Shown here one piece after another: positions 45,804 through 53,837 of a stretch of DNA of 64,000 nucleotides. Source of the DNA: Halonotius pteroides (GTDB lineage: Archaea > Halobacteriota > Halobacteria > Halobacteriales > Haloferacaceae); NCBI RefSeq assembly GCF_003605635.1, contig NZ_QMDW01000006.1, positions 86,903 to 150,902 on the forward strand. The letters are read 5' to 3'. Numbering within the stretch: the first letter of the stretch is position 1; each line of letters begins with the position of its first letter. The translations under genes and the position numbers were made by a program. The notes beneath the pieces were generated by a model. It was given only the letters and a program-made list of their open reading frames with translations, ran no database searches and was not told the origin of the DNA.

Positions 45804-46844
45804 ATGCGCGCTGCACGATTACACGAGTATACCGACGACATGGCGCAGGGCCTCACAATCGATGAGATCGATAAGCCGCAGGTGACCAGAAGTGATGGGG
45901 TCGTTGTTGCCGTCGAGGGCGCGGGCTGGTGCCAGACAGACAACCACATCATCGAGGGGATGTGGGAGCAGTATGTGCCGCAGCCGCTGCCGATGACACT
46001 GGGCCACGAAAACGCCGGCACCGTCGTCGAAACCGGCGACGAGGTCGGCCTCGTCGACGAAGGCGATCAGGTGATCTGCCACCCCGTCCAGACCTGCGGG
46101 ACGTGTCGGCCCTGCCGGCAGGGCGAGACGATGTACTGCGAAAACGACGCGTTCAACGGGCTGACGACCGATGGCGGCTTTGCCGACGAACTCCTGACCA
46201 GCGAGCGCGCGGTGATCCCGCTGCCCGACGGCGTCGATCCCGCCGATATCGCACCCCACGCCGACGCGGGGATCACGGCCTACCACGCCGCGAAAAAAGC
46301 CGTCAACGGGCTCAACCCCGGTGATGCCGCGGTTGTCATCGGGATCGGCGGGCTGGGCCATATCGGCCTCCAGTGTCTCAACGAGATGAGCGCGGCCGAC
46401 CTCATCGCCGTCGACATCAAGGAATCCGCGCGGCAGTTGGCTGATGACCTCGGCGCACATTACACGGTTGACCCACAAAGCGAGGATATCGCCGACGCGG
46501 TCGCCGACATCACTGACGATGTCGGTGCCGCACAGGTACTGGACTTCGTCGGGGCTGACGAGACGACGGCACTGGCGCCCGACCTCTGTGCGGCCGGCGG
46601 TGATCATCACATCATCGGCTACGGTGGCCACATCCACGAACCGGCACAGGCGCTTGTCAACGGCGAGTTTGCCTTCCAGGGCAATATCGTCGGGCGATAC
46701 GCCGAGTTACAGGAGTTGGTCGCGTTGGTCGAACGCGAGGCGGTTGACCTGCATACGACCCGGTACGGCCTCGACGCCGTCAACGAGGTCGCCGAAAAGT
46801 TGGAACACGGCGAGATCGACGGGCGAGCCGTGATTACGCCGTAG
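45804..46844 (+). CDS. Zinc-dependent medium-chain alcohol dehydrogenase
   Basis: 346 residues from ATG 45804 (MRAARLHEYTDDM). Catalytic zinc residues: Cys in GAGWCQTDNHIIEG, the His-Glu region TLGHENAGTVVETG, and structural-zinc Cys in VQTCGTCRPCRQGETMYCEN (four Cys). The NAD(P) site AVVIGIGGLGHIGLQCLNEMSAADLIAVDIK is a Rossmann GxGxxG. The acidic residue ending the second strand (VDIK) suggests NAD preference. It probably oxidises or reduces an alcohol or aldehyde; substrate unknown. An upstream ATG at 45729 is less likely. Confidence 0.92.
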   Translation: MRAARLHEYTDDMAQGLTIDEIDKPQVTRSDGVVVAVEGAGWCQTDNHIIEGMWEQYVPQPLPMTLGHENAGTVVETGDEVGLVDEGDQVICHPVQTCGTCRPCRQGETMYCENDAFNGLTTDGGFADELLTSERAVIPLPDGVDPADIAPHADAGITAYHAAKKAVNGLNPGDAAVVIGIGGLGHIGLQCLNEMSAADLIAVDIKESARQLADDLGAHYTVDPQSEDIADAVADITDDVGAAQVLDFVGADETTALAPDLCAAGGDHHIIGYGGHIHEPAQALVNGEFAFQGNIVGRYAELQELVALVEREAVDLHTTRYGLDAVNEVAEKLEHGEIDGRAVITP

Positions 46845-47029
46845 AACGCGGATCGCTTTCGGTCGGTTCTTTTTATCACACAGCCGGCGTCGCCGGATCG
46901 CTATCGTCTGTCCTCAGTAAGGAGGTCGGCGGCTTCTTCGGATCCACCGGGAACAGTTCGCTCCCAGCGCGCCTGGCTGGCGCTGGTCAGAACGCATATA
47001 CCACCGTCTGGCATTAGTGGCGCATATCG

Positions 47030-48274
47030 ATGGTAGCACTCCTGGCCGTCGTTGGAATCGGTGTCGCCGTGTTTGTTGGCTTCAATATTGGCGGCTCCTC
47101 GACGGGCGTGGCTTTCGGCCCGGCGGTCGGCTCCCGGCTTATCCGAAAGCCAACGGCGGGGGTGCTGTTCGTTGCCTTCGGGTTTCTCGGGGCGTGGACT
47201 GTCGGCCGAGAAGTCATCACCACGATGAGCAGTAGTATCGTGCCGGCAGCCCAGTTCACACCCATCGCCAGCGTCGCCGTCCTGTTTTTTACCGGCGTGT
47301 CGCTGTTGATCTCGAACCTCTACGGTGTTCCGGCCTCAACGTCGATGACCGCTGTGGGTGCTATCGTCGGCTTGGGCCTCGCGTCGGGTACCCTCAATCA
47401 GGCACTCATGTTCGTCATCGTCTCCGCGTGGATCGTCGCCCCACTTCTCTGTCTGGTGATCGGGGTAGTAGTCGGCCGCTACGTCTACCCCTATCTCGAC
47501 CGTTATATCGCCTTCACCACGTTCGCGCTCCACTTCGTGCAGTTCGACCGCTCCGGCGTGATCCCACGGCCGTTTATCAATCCGAACGCCTCACTGCAGG
47601 ATGTCGTCGGCTCACTGTCAGTGATCGTGATCGGCTGCTATATGGCGTTCTCGGCCGGAGCGTCGAACGCCGCCAACGCCGTCGCCCCGCTCGTCGGGGC
47701 CGGCGGCTCTCTCACCGTCAATCAGGGCGTACTGCTCGCGGTGGGCGCGTTCGGGCTGGGGAGCTTCACCATCGCCCGCCGAACGCTGGAGACGGTCGGC
47801 GACGATATCACCGAACTCCCGATTCTCGCCTCGCTGATCGTCTCGATAGTCGGCGGCACAGTCATCACGATTCTCTCCTCGTTTGGGATTCCGGCCAGTC
47901 TCGCCGTCAGTACGACCTCAACGATTATCGGGCTTGGCTGGGGCCGCGCGAGTCGGGCAGCGACGCTGGCAGCGCTGGCGACGCCGTCGCCCGATCAGCC
48001 GGATGTTGCCGTCTCGACCGGCGCGCTGGTCACCTCGCGGGCGGAGGACGCGCCGACGGGGCCGACGATCGGCGATATCGCGCGCAACGAGGAATCGGGC
48101 GACAAGCCGGCCGATACCCCGGATGTCCCGGATATCGGTGCTGAGGGCCCGGCGGATCTCGACGCGCGAAGCCTCTTCGACCCGGCGGCGGCCAAGCGGA
48201 TCGTCACTATGTGGGTGCTGACACCGTCGCTGGCGATCGTCGCCTCGTACCCGGTGTTCGTCATCCTCCTGTGA
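47030..48274 (+). CDS. pitA: Inorganic phosphate transporter, PiT family
   Basis: 414 residues with about ten transmembrane helices in two inverted halves. PiT signatures: FNIGGSSTGVAFGPAVGSRLI and the repeat GASNAANAVAPLVGAGG near 220. It co-transports phosphate with Na+ or H+. A disordered acidic loop (TPSPDQPDVAVSTGALVTSRAEDAPTG, about 315-380) precedes the last helix, as is common in haloarchaeal PiT proteins. The stop overlaps the GTG start of the DUF2270 remnant in a GTGA junction, showing that the two once formed a coupled pair. Confidence 0.93.
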   Translation: MVALLAVVGIGVAVFVGFNIGGSSTGVAFGPAVGSRLIRKPTAGVLFVAFGFLGAWTVGREVITTMSSSIVPAAQFTPIASVAVLFFTGVSLLISNLYGVPASTSMTAVGAIVGLGLASGTLNQALMFVIVSAWIVAPLLCLVIGVVVGRYVYPYLDRYIAFTTFALHFVQFDRSGVIPRPFINPNASLQDVVGSLSVIVIGCYMAFSAGASNAANAVAPLVGAGGSLTVNQGVLLAVGAFGLGSFTIARRTLETVGDDITELPILASLIVSIVGGTVITILSSFGIPASLAVSTTSTIIGLGWGRASRAATLAALATPSPDQPDVAVSTGALVTSRAEDAPTGPTIGDIARNEESGDKPADTPDVPDIGAEGPADLDARSLFDPAAAKRIVTMWVLTPSLAIVASYPVFVILL

Positions 48275-48312
48275 GTGAGGCCGAACAACAGTTTGATACA
48301 CTCGGATCGGTG
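48271..48312 (+). pseudogene. N-terminal remnant of a DUF2270 gene
   Basis: GTG at 48271 overlaps the PiT stop (GTGA). It opens VSEAEQQFDTLGSV, like the start of DUF2270 membrane proteins (a GLGSxMAH-type motif). The reading frame then runs into the TnpB element. The next recognisable DUF2270 segment, with about 20 codons lost, is on the other side at 49796. The assignment rests on this pairing. Confidence 0.5.
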
Positions 48313-48318
48313 AACGCA

Positions 48319-48339
48319 CCCCGAGGTCAAGCCTCGGGG
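48319..48339. repeat. Right-end hairpin, overlapping the tnpB stop
   Basis: Stem arms of 8 bases, CCCCGAGG and CCTCGGGG, with loop TCAAG. The stop codon of tnpB falls in the loop. In IS605 elements the RNA around this end is the scaffold of the guide RNA. Confidence 0.75.
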
Positions 48340-49562
48340 CTTCCTGCTTCCACGACGCGCTTTGCATCCACTCGCAAGGGAGTGAACGTAGGGAGCGCGG
48401 TCTGCACAGGCGTTGATTCGGAGCGTCCCGCCCCTAATTGCTTCCGACCGCGTGAAAGGATGTTCTTCGCCGCGTTCAAGTCTCGATCTTCGGTGTGACC
48501 ACACGCTGGACAGGAATGTTCCCGAATCCAGATCGGTTTCGAGGTTGCCACACCACACGATGAACACTCTTTGGTCGTCCCGGCTGGCTCTACTCGAACA
48601 ACGTGAGTACCATGCAGGTCGGCCTTGTATTCCAGCAGGTCAAGAAACCGTGACCATGCGGCATCCTGCCTGTTTTTGGCGTTCTGACTGGTTTCCAGCA
48701 TCGGTTTCACGTCCAAATCCTCGACAGCCACTAACTCATACTCCCGTACTAACCACGTCGTGAGTTTGTGCTGGTAATCGAGGACTTTTCGCTTGATCCG
48801 ACGCTTCGCTTTGGCTACCTTTCGCCGCTGTTTCTCCCAATTGTTTGAGCCGTGTTCCTTCCGGTCGAGGTTTTGCTGTTCGCGGGCGTAACGGTCGCAC
48901 TCGTCGGACAGGTCGAGCGTATCCACAGCTGTATCGTCGCTCGTGTGGATATACGACTGGATACCGAGGTCGACGCCCACACAGTCAGTCGGTGCAAGGC
49001 ATTCAGGACTCGGCTTTTCGGGGAGATCGTCGTCGGATGTTTTAGTCACAAGACAGACGAACCACTCACCGGTCGGCTCTTTCTTCAACACGACTCGTTT
49101 GATCTGGTCTGTGGATGGGAGTTCTCGGTGCGCTCGAATCGGTATGTAGCCGATTTTCGACAGTCGAAGCGTAGCGTATCCGTCTCGGCCCGTGTTGTGA
49201 TCCACGTCGAAGCCTTCGGATTGATACGCCACTGATCGGCGTTCACCGCTTCCCTGCCATTTCAACCGCCCTGTCTTGTGACCGTTCTCCCGGCGGCTCT
49301 GCTGTGTTTTGATGTTCTTGTGAATCTCTGAGACGGTCTGTTGGGCGGCATGAGCCGACACTTCGCCAAACACCGGCCACTGCTGTTTCCATTCGGTGAG
49401 TTTGCGGTGCTGATCGTAAGCAGTGGGCCGATTTCCCGGCTGGTGAGAGTAGTAGTCTCGGATCGCGTGATTACGAATCTGTCGGTGGATGTCGATGTGA
49501 CGCCACGCTTCGCTAGCGGTTTCCTCGTCGGGGTACGCACGAAAGCGAAGCGTAATGTCCAT
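48327..49562 (-). CDS. tnpB: RNA-guided endonuclease TnpB
   Basis: 411 residues of the IS605 OrfB/TnpB family, ancestral to Cas12. An N-terminal region (MDITLRFRAYPDEETASEAWRHIDIHRQIRN) leads to the RuvC-like nuclease: first Asp in CVGVDLGIQSYI, catalytic Glu in ELVAVEDLDVKPML, and final Asp in EDRDLNAAKNIL. A zinc knuckle (CSSCG...CPACG) sits between Glu and the last Asp. All catalytic residues are intact, so it could be active. The stop is in the right-end hairpin. It may protect element copies by cutting sites lacking the element. Confidence 0.92.
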   Translation of the reverse strand: MDITLRFRAYPDEETASEAWRHIDIHRQIRNHAIRDYYSHQPGNRPTAYDQHRKLTEWKQQWPVFGEVSAHAAQQTVSEIHKNIKTQQSRRENGHKTGRLKWQGSGERRSVAYQSEGFDVDHNTGRDGYATLRLSKIGYIPIRAHRELPSTDQIKRVVLKKEPTGEWFVCLVTKTSDDDLPEKPSPECLAPTDCVGVDLGIQSYIHTSDDTAVDTLDLSDECDRYAREQQNLDRKEHGSNNWEKQRRKVAKAKRRIKRKVLDYQHKLTTWLVREYELVAVEDLDVKPMLETSQNAKNRQDAAWSRFLDLLEYKADLHGTHVVRVEPAGTTKECSSCGVATSKPIWIREHSCPACGHTEDRDLNAAKNILSRGRKQLGAGRSESTPVQTALPTFTPLRVDAKRVVEAGSPEA

Positions 49563-49565
49563 TGA

Positions 49566-49748
49566 TTACTCGGCTTCTTTTTGTCGCTGATCTTTGATCG
49601 CCTTTTGTAGCAGTCCACTCGGAGAGAGGTGTGGTTGTTCGTCTAACCACTCTCCTTGTTCATCTGGAACGGTTACTGTGTACTTTCGTGTCACACATAC
49701 GAAGACGTGTTTGCACCGTTTAACACTTATTGAGGGGTAGAAATTCAT
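49566..49748 (-). CDS. Small tnpB-associated protein
   Basis: 60 residues from ATG 49748 (MNFYPSISVKRCKHVFVCV..). The core CVTRKYTVTVPDEQGEWLDEQPHLSPSGLLQKAIKDQRQ looks like a ribbon-helix-helix or small regulatory protein; similar short ORFs precede tnpB in haloarchaeal IS1341-type elements as I recall. It is separated from tnpB by three bases, so the two are co-expressed. The long upstream in-frame extension to 49874 runs beyond the element and is not chosen. Confidence 0.6.
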   Translation of the reverse strand: MNFYPSISVKRCKHVFVCVTRKYTVTVPDEQGEWLDEQPHLSPSGLLQKAIKDQRQKEAE

Positions 49749-49759
49749 GTCGGCTTCAC

Positions 49760-49780
49760 CCTCGGGGTCAAGCCCCGAGG
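49760..49780. repeat. Left-end hairpin of the element
   Basis: Arms CCTCGGGG and CCCCGAGG with loop TCAAG, the mirror arrangement of the right-end hairpin. Confidence 0.75.
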
Positions 49781-49795
49781 CACTCGCCTTGCTTC

Positions 49796-50030
49796 TCGGT
49801 AGAACGACCAGTTGGACAGTCGTTCTCAGTTCAAGCCTGCTCACGTGGGCGTTTTCCGACGACTCCCGACACACTACGTCCTGCTGCTTGGGGTGGTGAT
49901 GGCGACCGTTGTTCTGGGAATCGAGATCCGTCGGTACCGGGTCTACAATATCTGGCGATCACAGCTGCGGCTGCTGGAAGAATATGTCGTTCCCAACGTG
50001 TATGACTCCGAGAGGAGACGGGTTTCATAT
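49796..50030 (+). pseudogene. DUF2270 gene fragment, frameshifted
   Basis: One frame reads GRTTSWTVVLSSSLLTWAFSDDSRH. After a frameshift near 49870 the next frame continues THYVLLLGVVMATVVLGIEIRRYRVYNIWRSQLRLLEEYVVPNVYD. Together these match the family pattern (TTxWxV..LTWAFS..NPHYVLL..G..LxIEaRRYRxYxVWRxxxRLLEEN). It lacks the proper start (lost in the element insertion) and decays after about 50030. It is the downstream part of the gene whose start is at 48271. Confidence 0.7.
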
Positions 50031-50157
50031 TGCGGGACGACGTGGAACGGCAGAGCGCAGGCGACGGCACCCGGCGTATGGCACCACAGACGCGGCTTCG
50101 GTAGGGTGGTTTCGCAAACCTTATACAGTCATCAGCGGCTATAATGAAATGCACAGG

Positions 50158-50228
50158 GCGTCGGTAGTGTAGTGGTATCACGTAACCTTGCCATGGTTAC
50201 AACCCGAGTTCAAATCTCGGCCGACGCA
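50158..50228 (+). tRNA. tRNA-Gly (GCC)
   Basis: Acceptor GCGTCGG (50158-50164) pairs with CCGACGC (50221-50227), discriminator A 50228. Anticodon stem TAACC/GGTTA encloses the loop TTGCCAT with anticodon GCC at 50190-50192. T-arm CCGAG-TTCAAAT-CTCGG. No intron and no encoded CCA. Its 3' end is partially duplicated downstream at 50346-50365. Confidence 0.96.
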
Positions 50229-50304
50229 TGATTTCTCCGGCGACCAATCCCTAAGCGGCGCGTCTCGTCGCGCCGCGACCACGGTCTCCGGCTGTCTGCG
50301 TTCA

Positions 50305-50365
50305 CGAGATTTGAATCAGAGAGCGAACGGAGTGAGCGACCGTGGTTTAAATCTCGGCCGATGCA
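50305..50365. repeat. Copies of the tRNA-Gly 3' end (att-like)
   Basis: 50346-50365 reads TTTAAATCTCGGCCGATGCA, matching 18 of 20 bases of the end of tRNA-Gly (50209-50228). A third, inverted partial copy, CGAGATTTGAA, is at 50305-50315. Such partial duplication of a tRNA end is the usual mark left by integration of an element using the tRNA as attachment site. Confidence 0.6.
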
Positions 50366-50398
50366 CTTTCTCTCAACACCTTGCTCCTGTAACAGCAC

Positions 50399-50848
50399 CT
50401 ACGTATGTCCAGCCGTGTCTATTTCTTCTGGATCGACTCGGTCAACCACTCCATCAAAATCGTCGTCAAAACTCAGGAGGTGGTCGATTTCGTGGCGTTC
50501 GATGAGTGCCACATTCGTCGCGTCGGTGAAACTCAGTTGCTGATCTCCATACTGTTCGAAGATCTCGATTGCTGCGGTAAACACCGGCTCTGAAACTCGA
50601 AACCGCTCGAAAGCCTCAGGATACGATCCGGCACCACGAAGCCGTTCGCCCAACTGTTTAGCTGGCTCGAACGACCCACCACGCATCAGCGTGAGTGTCA
50701 CCGCTTCGTCGTAGATGTAATCACTGACGTACGGCTGGCCGAGTGTTCCGTCGTAGACGGCTTCGAGTGCCGCACTGGCTGCCTCGTGTCGTGATGCGTC
50801 CGTATCGTGATCGGCATAGAGAACGCCGGTATCGACCAGCACCGTCAT
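50399..50848 (-). CDS. VapC-like PIN domain ribonuclease toxin
   Basis: 149 residues. PIN-domain layout with acidic residues in MTVLVDTGVLYADHD (D6), YIYDEAVTLTL, and the later SFTDATNVALIERHEIDHLLSFDDDFDG motif. VapC toxins cut tRNA or rRNA in the absence of antitoxin. Its ATG overlaps the upstream VapB-like gene by four bases, the normal toxin-antitoxin arrangement. It neighbours the tRNA-Gly att-like region, suggesting horizontal acquisition. Target unknown. Confidence 0.85.
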   Translation of the reverse strand: MTVLVDTGVLYADHDTDASRHEAASAALEAVYDGTLGQPYVSDYIYDEAVTLTLMRGGSFEPAKQLGERLRGAGSYPEAFERFRVSEPVFTAAIEIFEQYGDQQLSFTDATNVALIERHEIDHLLSFDDDFDGVVDRVDPEEIDTAGHT

Positions 50849-51120
50849 CCGTAGAGCGTGTCGTCGATATCCTCTTCGGTCGTTTCGACGCCGGAGCTGA
50901 ACCGCCCGCGCCGCATCGCCGCTTTCTCGCTCTCGGAGAGCGGCACTGTCGACTCCCGAAACGAGTCGATTATCTCCTCACGGGATTCGTAGGCCTCGTC
51001 GATGAACCGTTCGAGGAGTTCCTTCTGTGTAACCGAGGTTCCCGTCCGAAGCCTGACCTCGGCCTGTAGCTCTTCGAGGCGGTCTTTCCGTTCCTCGTCG
51101 ATTTTGACAGCAGCTGTCAC
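50845..51120 (-). CDS. VapB-like antitoxin
   Basis: 91 residues from GTG 51120 (MTAAVKIDEERKDRLEELQAEVRLRTGTS). The N-terminal RHH-like DNA-binding section is followed by a flexible charged C-terminal part (VPLSESEKAAMRRGRFSSGVETTEEDIDD), probably the toxin-binding tail. It precedes the toxin gene by overlap. The long upstream extension to 51294 lies over the next gene's promoter and is rejected. A VapB role is inferred from position and size. Confidence 0.72.
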   Translation of the reverse strand: MTAAVKIDEERKDRLEELQAEVRLRTGTSVTQKELLERFIDEAYESREEIIDSFRESTVPLSESEKAAMRRGRFSSGVETTEEDIDDTLYG

Positions 51121-51226
51121 ACGTATTAGTTTCGTCTGCAACCAAGTAACGTTTACTACCAAACTTATACAATCGACAGGAGTTCTCATCAGCGGAGTTA
51201 GGAGCTTCGAGCGTGACGCCTCAGCT

Positions 51227-51565
51227 ATGACCGTTATCGCGCTCCTCAGCGTCGCCCCGGTGATCGAAGACAGCATGGCCGGCGAGGTCGCCAAGGCCGT
51301 TGACGCCCTCGACGACCACGACGTGCGCTACGAGACGAATCCGATGGGCACCGTCATCGAGGCCGACGGTATCGACACCTTACTTGCGGCTGTCGGTGAC
51401 GCCCACAAGGCTGTTGACGGTGACCGCGTCAGTACGGTGCTCAAGATCGATCACAAACGCACCAGCGATCAGGCAGCCGCCGAGAAGGTCGATGCGGTTG
51501 AAGCCGAACTGGGTCGACCGGCGAAAACGGATCGATCACCCGGAACCGACGACGAATCTCTTTAA
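51227..51565 (+). CDS. MTH1187-type thiamine-binding protein
   Basis: 112 residues (MTVIALLSVAPVIEDSMAGEVAKAVDALDD.., YETNPMGTVIEADGIDTLLAAVGDAHKAV). This fold belongs to the MTH1187/YkoF thiamine-binding family, which bind hydroxymethylpyrimidine or thiamine but lack known enzyme residues. ATG at 51227 gives the conserved start. It is divergent from the VapB-like gene and 23 bases upstream of mch. Confidence 0.8.
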   Translation: MTVIALLSVAPVIEDSMAGEVAKAVDALDDHDVRYETNPMGTVIEADGIDTLLAAVGDAHKAVDGDRVSTVLKIDHKRTSDQAAAEKVDAVEAELGRPAKTDRSPGTDDESL

Positions 51566-51588
51566 CAGATCACGAGTAACCCACCTGT

Positions 51589-52524
51589 ATGGAGAGCATC
51601 AACCGATCGGCGATCGAACTCGTCGATGAGGCGTTAGACTTTACAGACGAACTTGGCGTCGAGATGACTGAACTTGATTGTGGGGGGGTCGTCCTCGATT
51701 TCGGCGTCGGCGTCGACGGCGGGGTCGAAGCGGGCCTCATGTTGGCCGACATCCAGACCGCAGGGCTAGCGACGATCTACACCCAGATGGATCGGATCGC
51801 TGACGCGCCAACCCCCTACGTTGAGTTGACAACCGACCGCCCCCCGATCGCGTTGCTGTGTGCCCAGAAAGCCGGCTGGGAACTCGATTTAGGTGATTTC
51901 GATGGGCTTGGCTCAGGGCCGGCCCGCGCGCTCGTCGGCGAGGAAACTGAGTTCAAGCGCGTCGGCTACTACGATGAGTTCGACTTCGCCGTGTTGGCCG
52001 TCGAAAGCACCGAACTACCCAACGACGAGATCGCCACCTACATTGCCGAGACCGCCGGTGTCGATCCGGGCAGCCTCTTTTTACCAACCTACGCGACCGG
52101 ATCGATGGCCGGTAGCGTCTCGATGGCCGCCCGCGCCGCCGAGTTGGCGGTCTTCCGGCTCTCCGAGTTGGGGTATCCGCCAACCGAGATCCTGACCGCA
52201 ACCGGTCGCGCGCCGGTCGCGCCAGTCAGCTACAACGAGTCGGTGGCGATGGCCCGGACGAACGACGCCCTCGCCTACGGTGGCGAGGTGTATCTCCAAG
52301 TGCGGGAGGAATCAACCGTTTTTGAGGAGGTGCCGTCGAATGCCCGCGAGGAGTACGGCGTTCCCTTCGAGGAAATCTTCGAGGAGGCCGGCTGGGACTT
52401 CTACGAGCTGCCGGAATCTGTCTTCGCGCCCGCGAAGGTAACAATCGATGTCGTCGACGGCGACACCTACGTCGTCGGCGAGACCGACGAGGAGCTGCTG
52501 GCCGAATCGTTCGGACTGCAGTAG
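51589..52524 (+). CDS. mch: Methenyl-tetrahydromethanopterin cyclohydrolase
   Basis: 311 residues, normal length for Mch, which hydrolyses methenyl-H4MPT to formyl-H4MPT in the C1 pathway. Recognisable segments: MESINRSAIELVDEALDFTDELGVEMTELDCGGVVLDFGV, and the pterin-binding STELPNDEIATYIAETAGVDPGSLFLPTYATGSMAGSVSMAARAAE. A haloarchaeal homologue may use folate-type C1 carriers, as these organisms do not make methane. A TATA-like CTTTAACA is about 25-30 bases before the ATG. Confidence 0.93.
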   Translation: MESINRSAIELVDEALDFTDELGVEMTELDCGGVVLDFGVGVDGGVEAGLMLADIQTAGLATIYTQMDRIADAPTPYVELTTDRPPIALLCAQKAGWELDLGDFDGLGSGPARALVGEETEFKRVGYYDEFDFAVLAVESTELPNDEIATYIAETAGVDPGSLFLPTYATGSMAGSVSMAARAAELAVFRLSELGYPPTEILTATGRAPVAPVSYNESVAMARTNDALAYGGEVYLQVREESTVFEEVPSNAREEYGVPFEEIFEEAGWDFYELPESVFAPAKVTIDVVDGDTYVVGETDEELLAESFGLQ

Positions 52525-52622
52525 CGACACAGTCCGGGCGACCGGCATGGTGAGGTGGCTGCAACGACAGCGACAGCAGGGCCGTGAGAACACTTAACCC
52601 GATGCCACGGAAGGGGTAGCGC

Positions 52623-53837
52623 ATGGAACCACTCGAAGTCGAGGGGCTTCGGGAGTCAGTCTCCTATGAGCCGGTGAGCGTCAAGGAGCTGCTCGTCGAG
52701 ATGAAAGACACCTCGGAACTCCTCATCGATCTGGCCTACTCGGCGGTACTCCACCAAAGCGACCAGATCGCTAACGAGGTCTTAGCACTCGAAGCAAAAA
52801 TGCAGGTGCTACAGGTGCGCGCCCGGATGAGCCTCATGTTGGCGGCCCGCAGCCCGGATGAGGCCGAGGCACTCGCCCCCGTTTTGGGTGTTGTCGAGGC
52901 CGCCGACACGATCGCCGATGCGGCGGGCGATATCGCCAAGATCGTCATCGAGAAGATCGGCCTTCCGCCGTCGATGCGGGGCGCGCTGTCGACGGCTGTC
53001 GAGCTGCTGGTTCGCGGAACCGTTGCCGATGACTCGACGTGGGCCGGCCAAACGCTCGAAGCGATCGATCTCGAATCCGAAACCGGTATTCGTGTCATCG
53101 CTGTCCGCCGCGGCGACGAGTGGATTCGTAACCCTGGCCCAGAGACACGGATCACGGCTGGCGACGTAACGCTGCTCCGGGGCCCTGAGGCCGCGATCGG
53201 CGAGGTTTACGAGCGGCTGACCGGTGAGGCATACGACCCCAAGCCGGCCCCCGAACCGGCGATGGCGGATCTCGAACGCGCCGTCGACTCGATCGTCTTG
53301 ATGAAGAACCTCTCGGAGTTAGCCGTCGATCTCGCCTATGGTGCAATCCTCTTCGATGACGAGGCGTTGGCCAGAGAGGTCGCCAATCTGGAAGTCGAGG
53401 TCGACGCCCTTCAGTCACGGTTTGAGGCATGGGTGTTGCAGGCCGCCGCCGAGGCCGACGATCCGGTCGCGCTACGCGGGCTGATTCATCTCGGTGTCAG
53501 CACCGAGGTTATTAGCGACGCCGCCGTCTCGATCAGCGAGGGGGTGTTGCGCAACATCGGCGTCCACCCGGTTGTCGAACTCGCGGTGCAGGAAAGCGAC
53601 GAGCTCATCGCCCGTGTCGAGATCGACGCCAACAGCGAGCTTGCGGGCACCGAGATCGTCGAGGGGGTACCGGCCGTCGACATCTCAACGAGCGTTATCG
53701 CGATCCGCCGCCCGGAGGACGGGTGGCTCGTTGGGCCGGATATGGACACACGGCTGCGAGCCGGCGACGTCCTCATTACGAAAGGCACCCGCACCTCGGC
53801 CACTGAGTTCGAATCGTTGGCGGTATCGCCCGATTAG
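52623..53837 (+). CDS. Tandem PhoU-like / TrkA-C protein (COG3273-type)
   Basis: 404 residues made of two similar halves, each a PhoU-like helical domain followed by a TrkA-C (RCK-C) ligand-binding domain. Half 1: PhoU-like 15-140, RCK-C 140-205 (LEAIDLESETGIRVIAVRRGDEWIRNPGPETRITAGDVTLLRG). Half 2: PhoU-like 215-330, RCK-C 335-395 (GTEIVEGVPAVDISTSVIAIRRPEDGWLVGPD). Found in archaea near K+ transport or channel genes; likely a regulatory subunit sensing a nucleotide. No membrane segments are visible. ATG at 52623. Confidence 0.85.
   Translation: MEPLEVEGLRESVSYEPVSVKELLVEMKDTSELLIDLAYSAVLHQSDQIANEVLALEAKMQVLQVRARMSLMLAARSPDEAEALAPVLGVVEAADTIADAAGDIAKIVIEKIGLPPSMRGALSTAVELLVRGTVADDSTWAGQTLEAIDLESETGIRVIAVRRGDEWIRNPGPETRITAGDVTLLRGPEAAIGEVYERLTGEAYDPKPAPEPAMADLERAVDSIVLMKNLSELAVDLAYGAILFDDEALAREVANLEVEVDALQSRFEAWVLQAAAEADDPVALRGLIHLGVSTEVISDAAVSISEGVLRNIGVHPVVELAVQESDELIARVEIDANSELAGTEIVEGVPAVDISTSVIAIRRPEDGWLVGPDMDTRLRAGDVLITKGTRTSATEFESLAVSPD

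Larger units (their letters stand above)
48313..49795 (-). mobile_element. TnpB-only IS200/IS605-type (IS1341-like) element
   Basis: A non-autonomous element without tnpA: a tnpB gene (48327-49562) and a short companion gene (49566-49748), bounded by mirrored hairpins. At the right end (48319-48339) the plus strand reads CCCCGAGG-TCAAG-CCTCGGGG; at the left end (49760-49780) it reads CCTCGGGG-TCAAG-CCCCGAGG. Flanks are pieces of a disrupted DUF2270 gene. Outer ends are uncertain by several bases. Haloarchaea carry many such elements, and the right-end hairpin with the tnpB stop in its loop is typical of a reRNA/omega-RNA. Confidence 0.75.

Noticed and set aside
50320..50345. GAGCGAACGGAGTGAGCGA motif downstream of tRNA-Gly as a CRISPR or regulatory repeat
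   Set aside because: Only one copy is seen in the window, so no array; I noted it only as part of the tRNA-downstream repeats.
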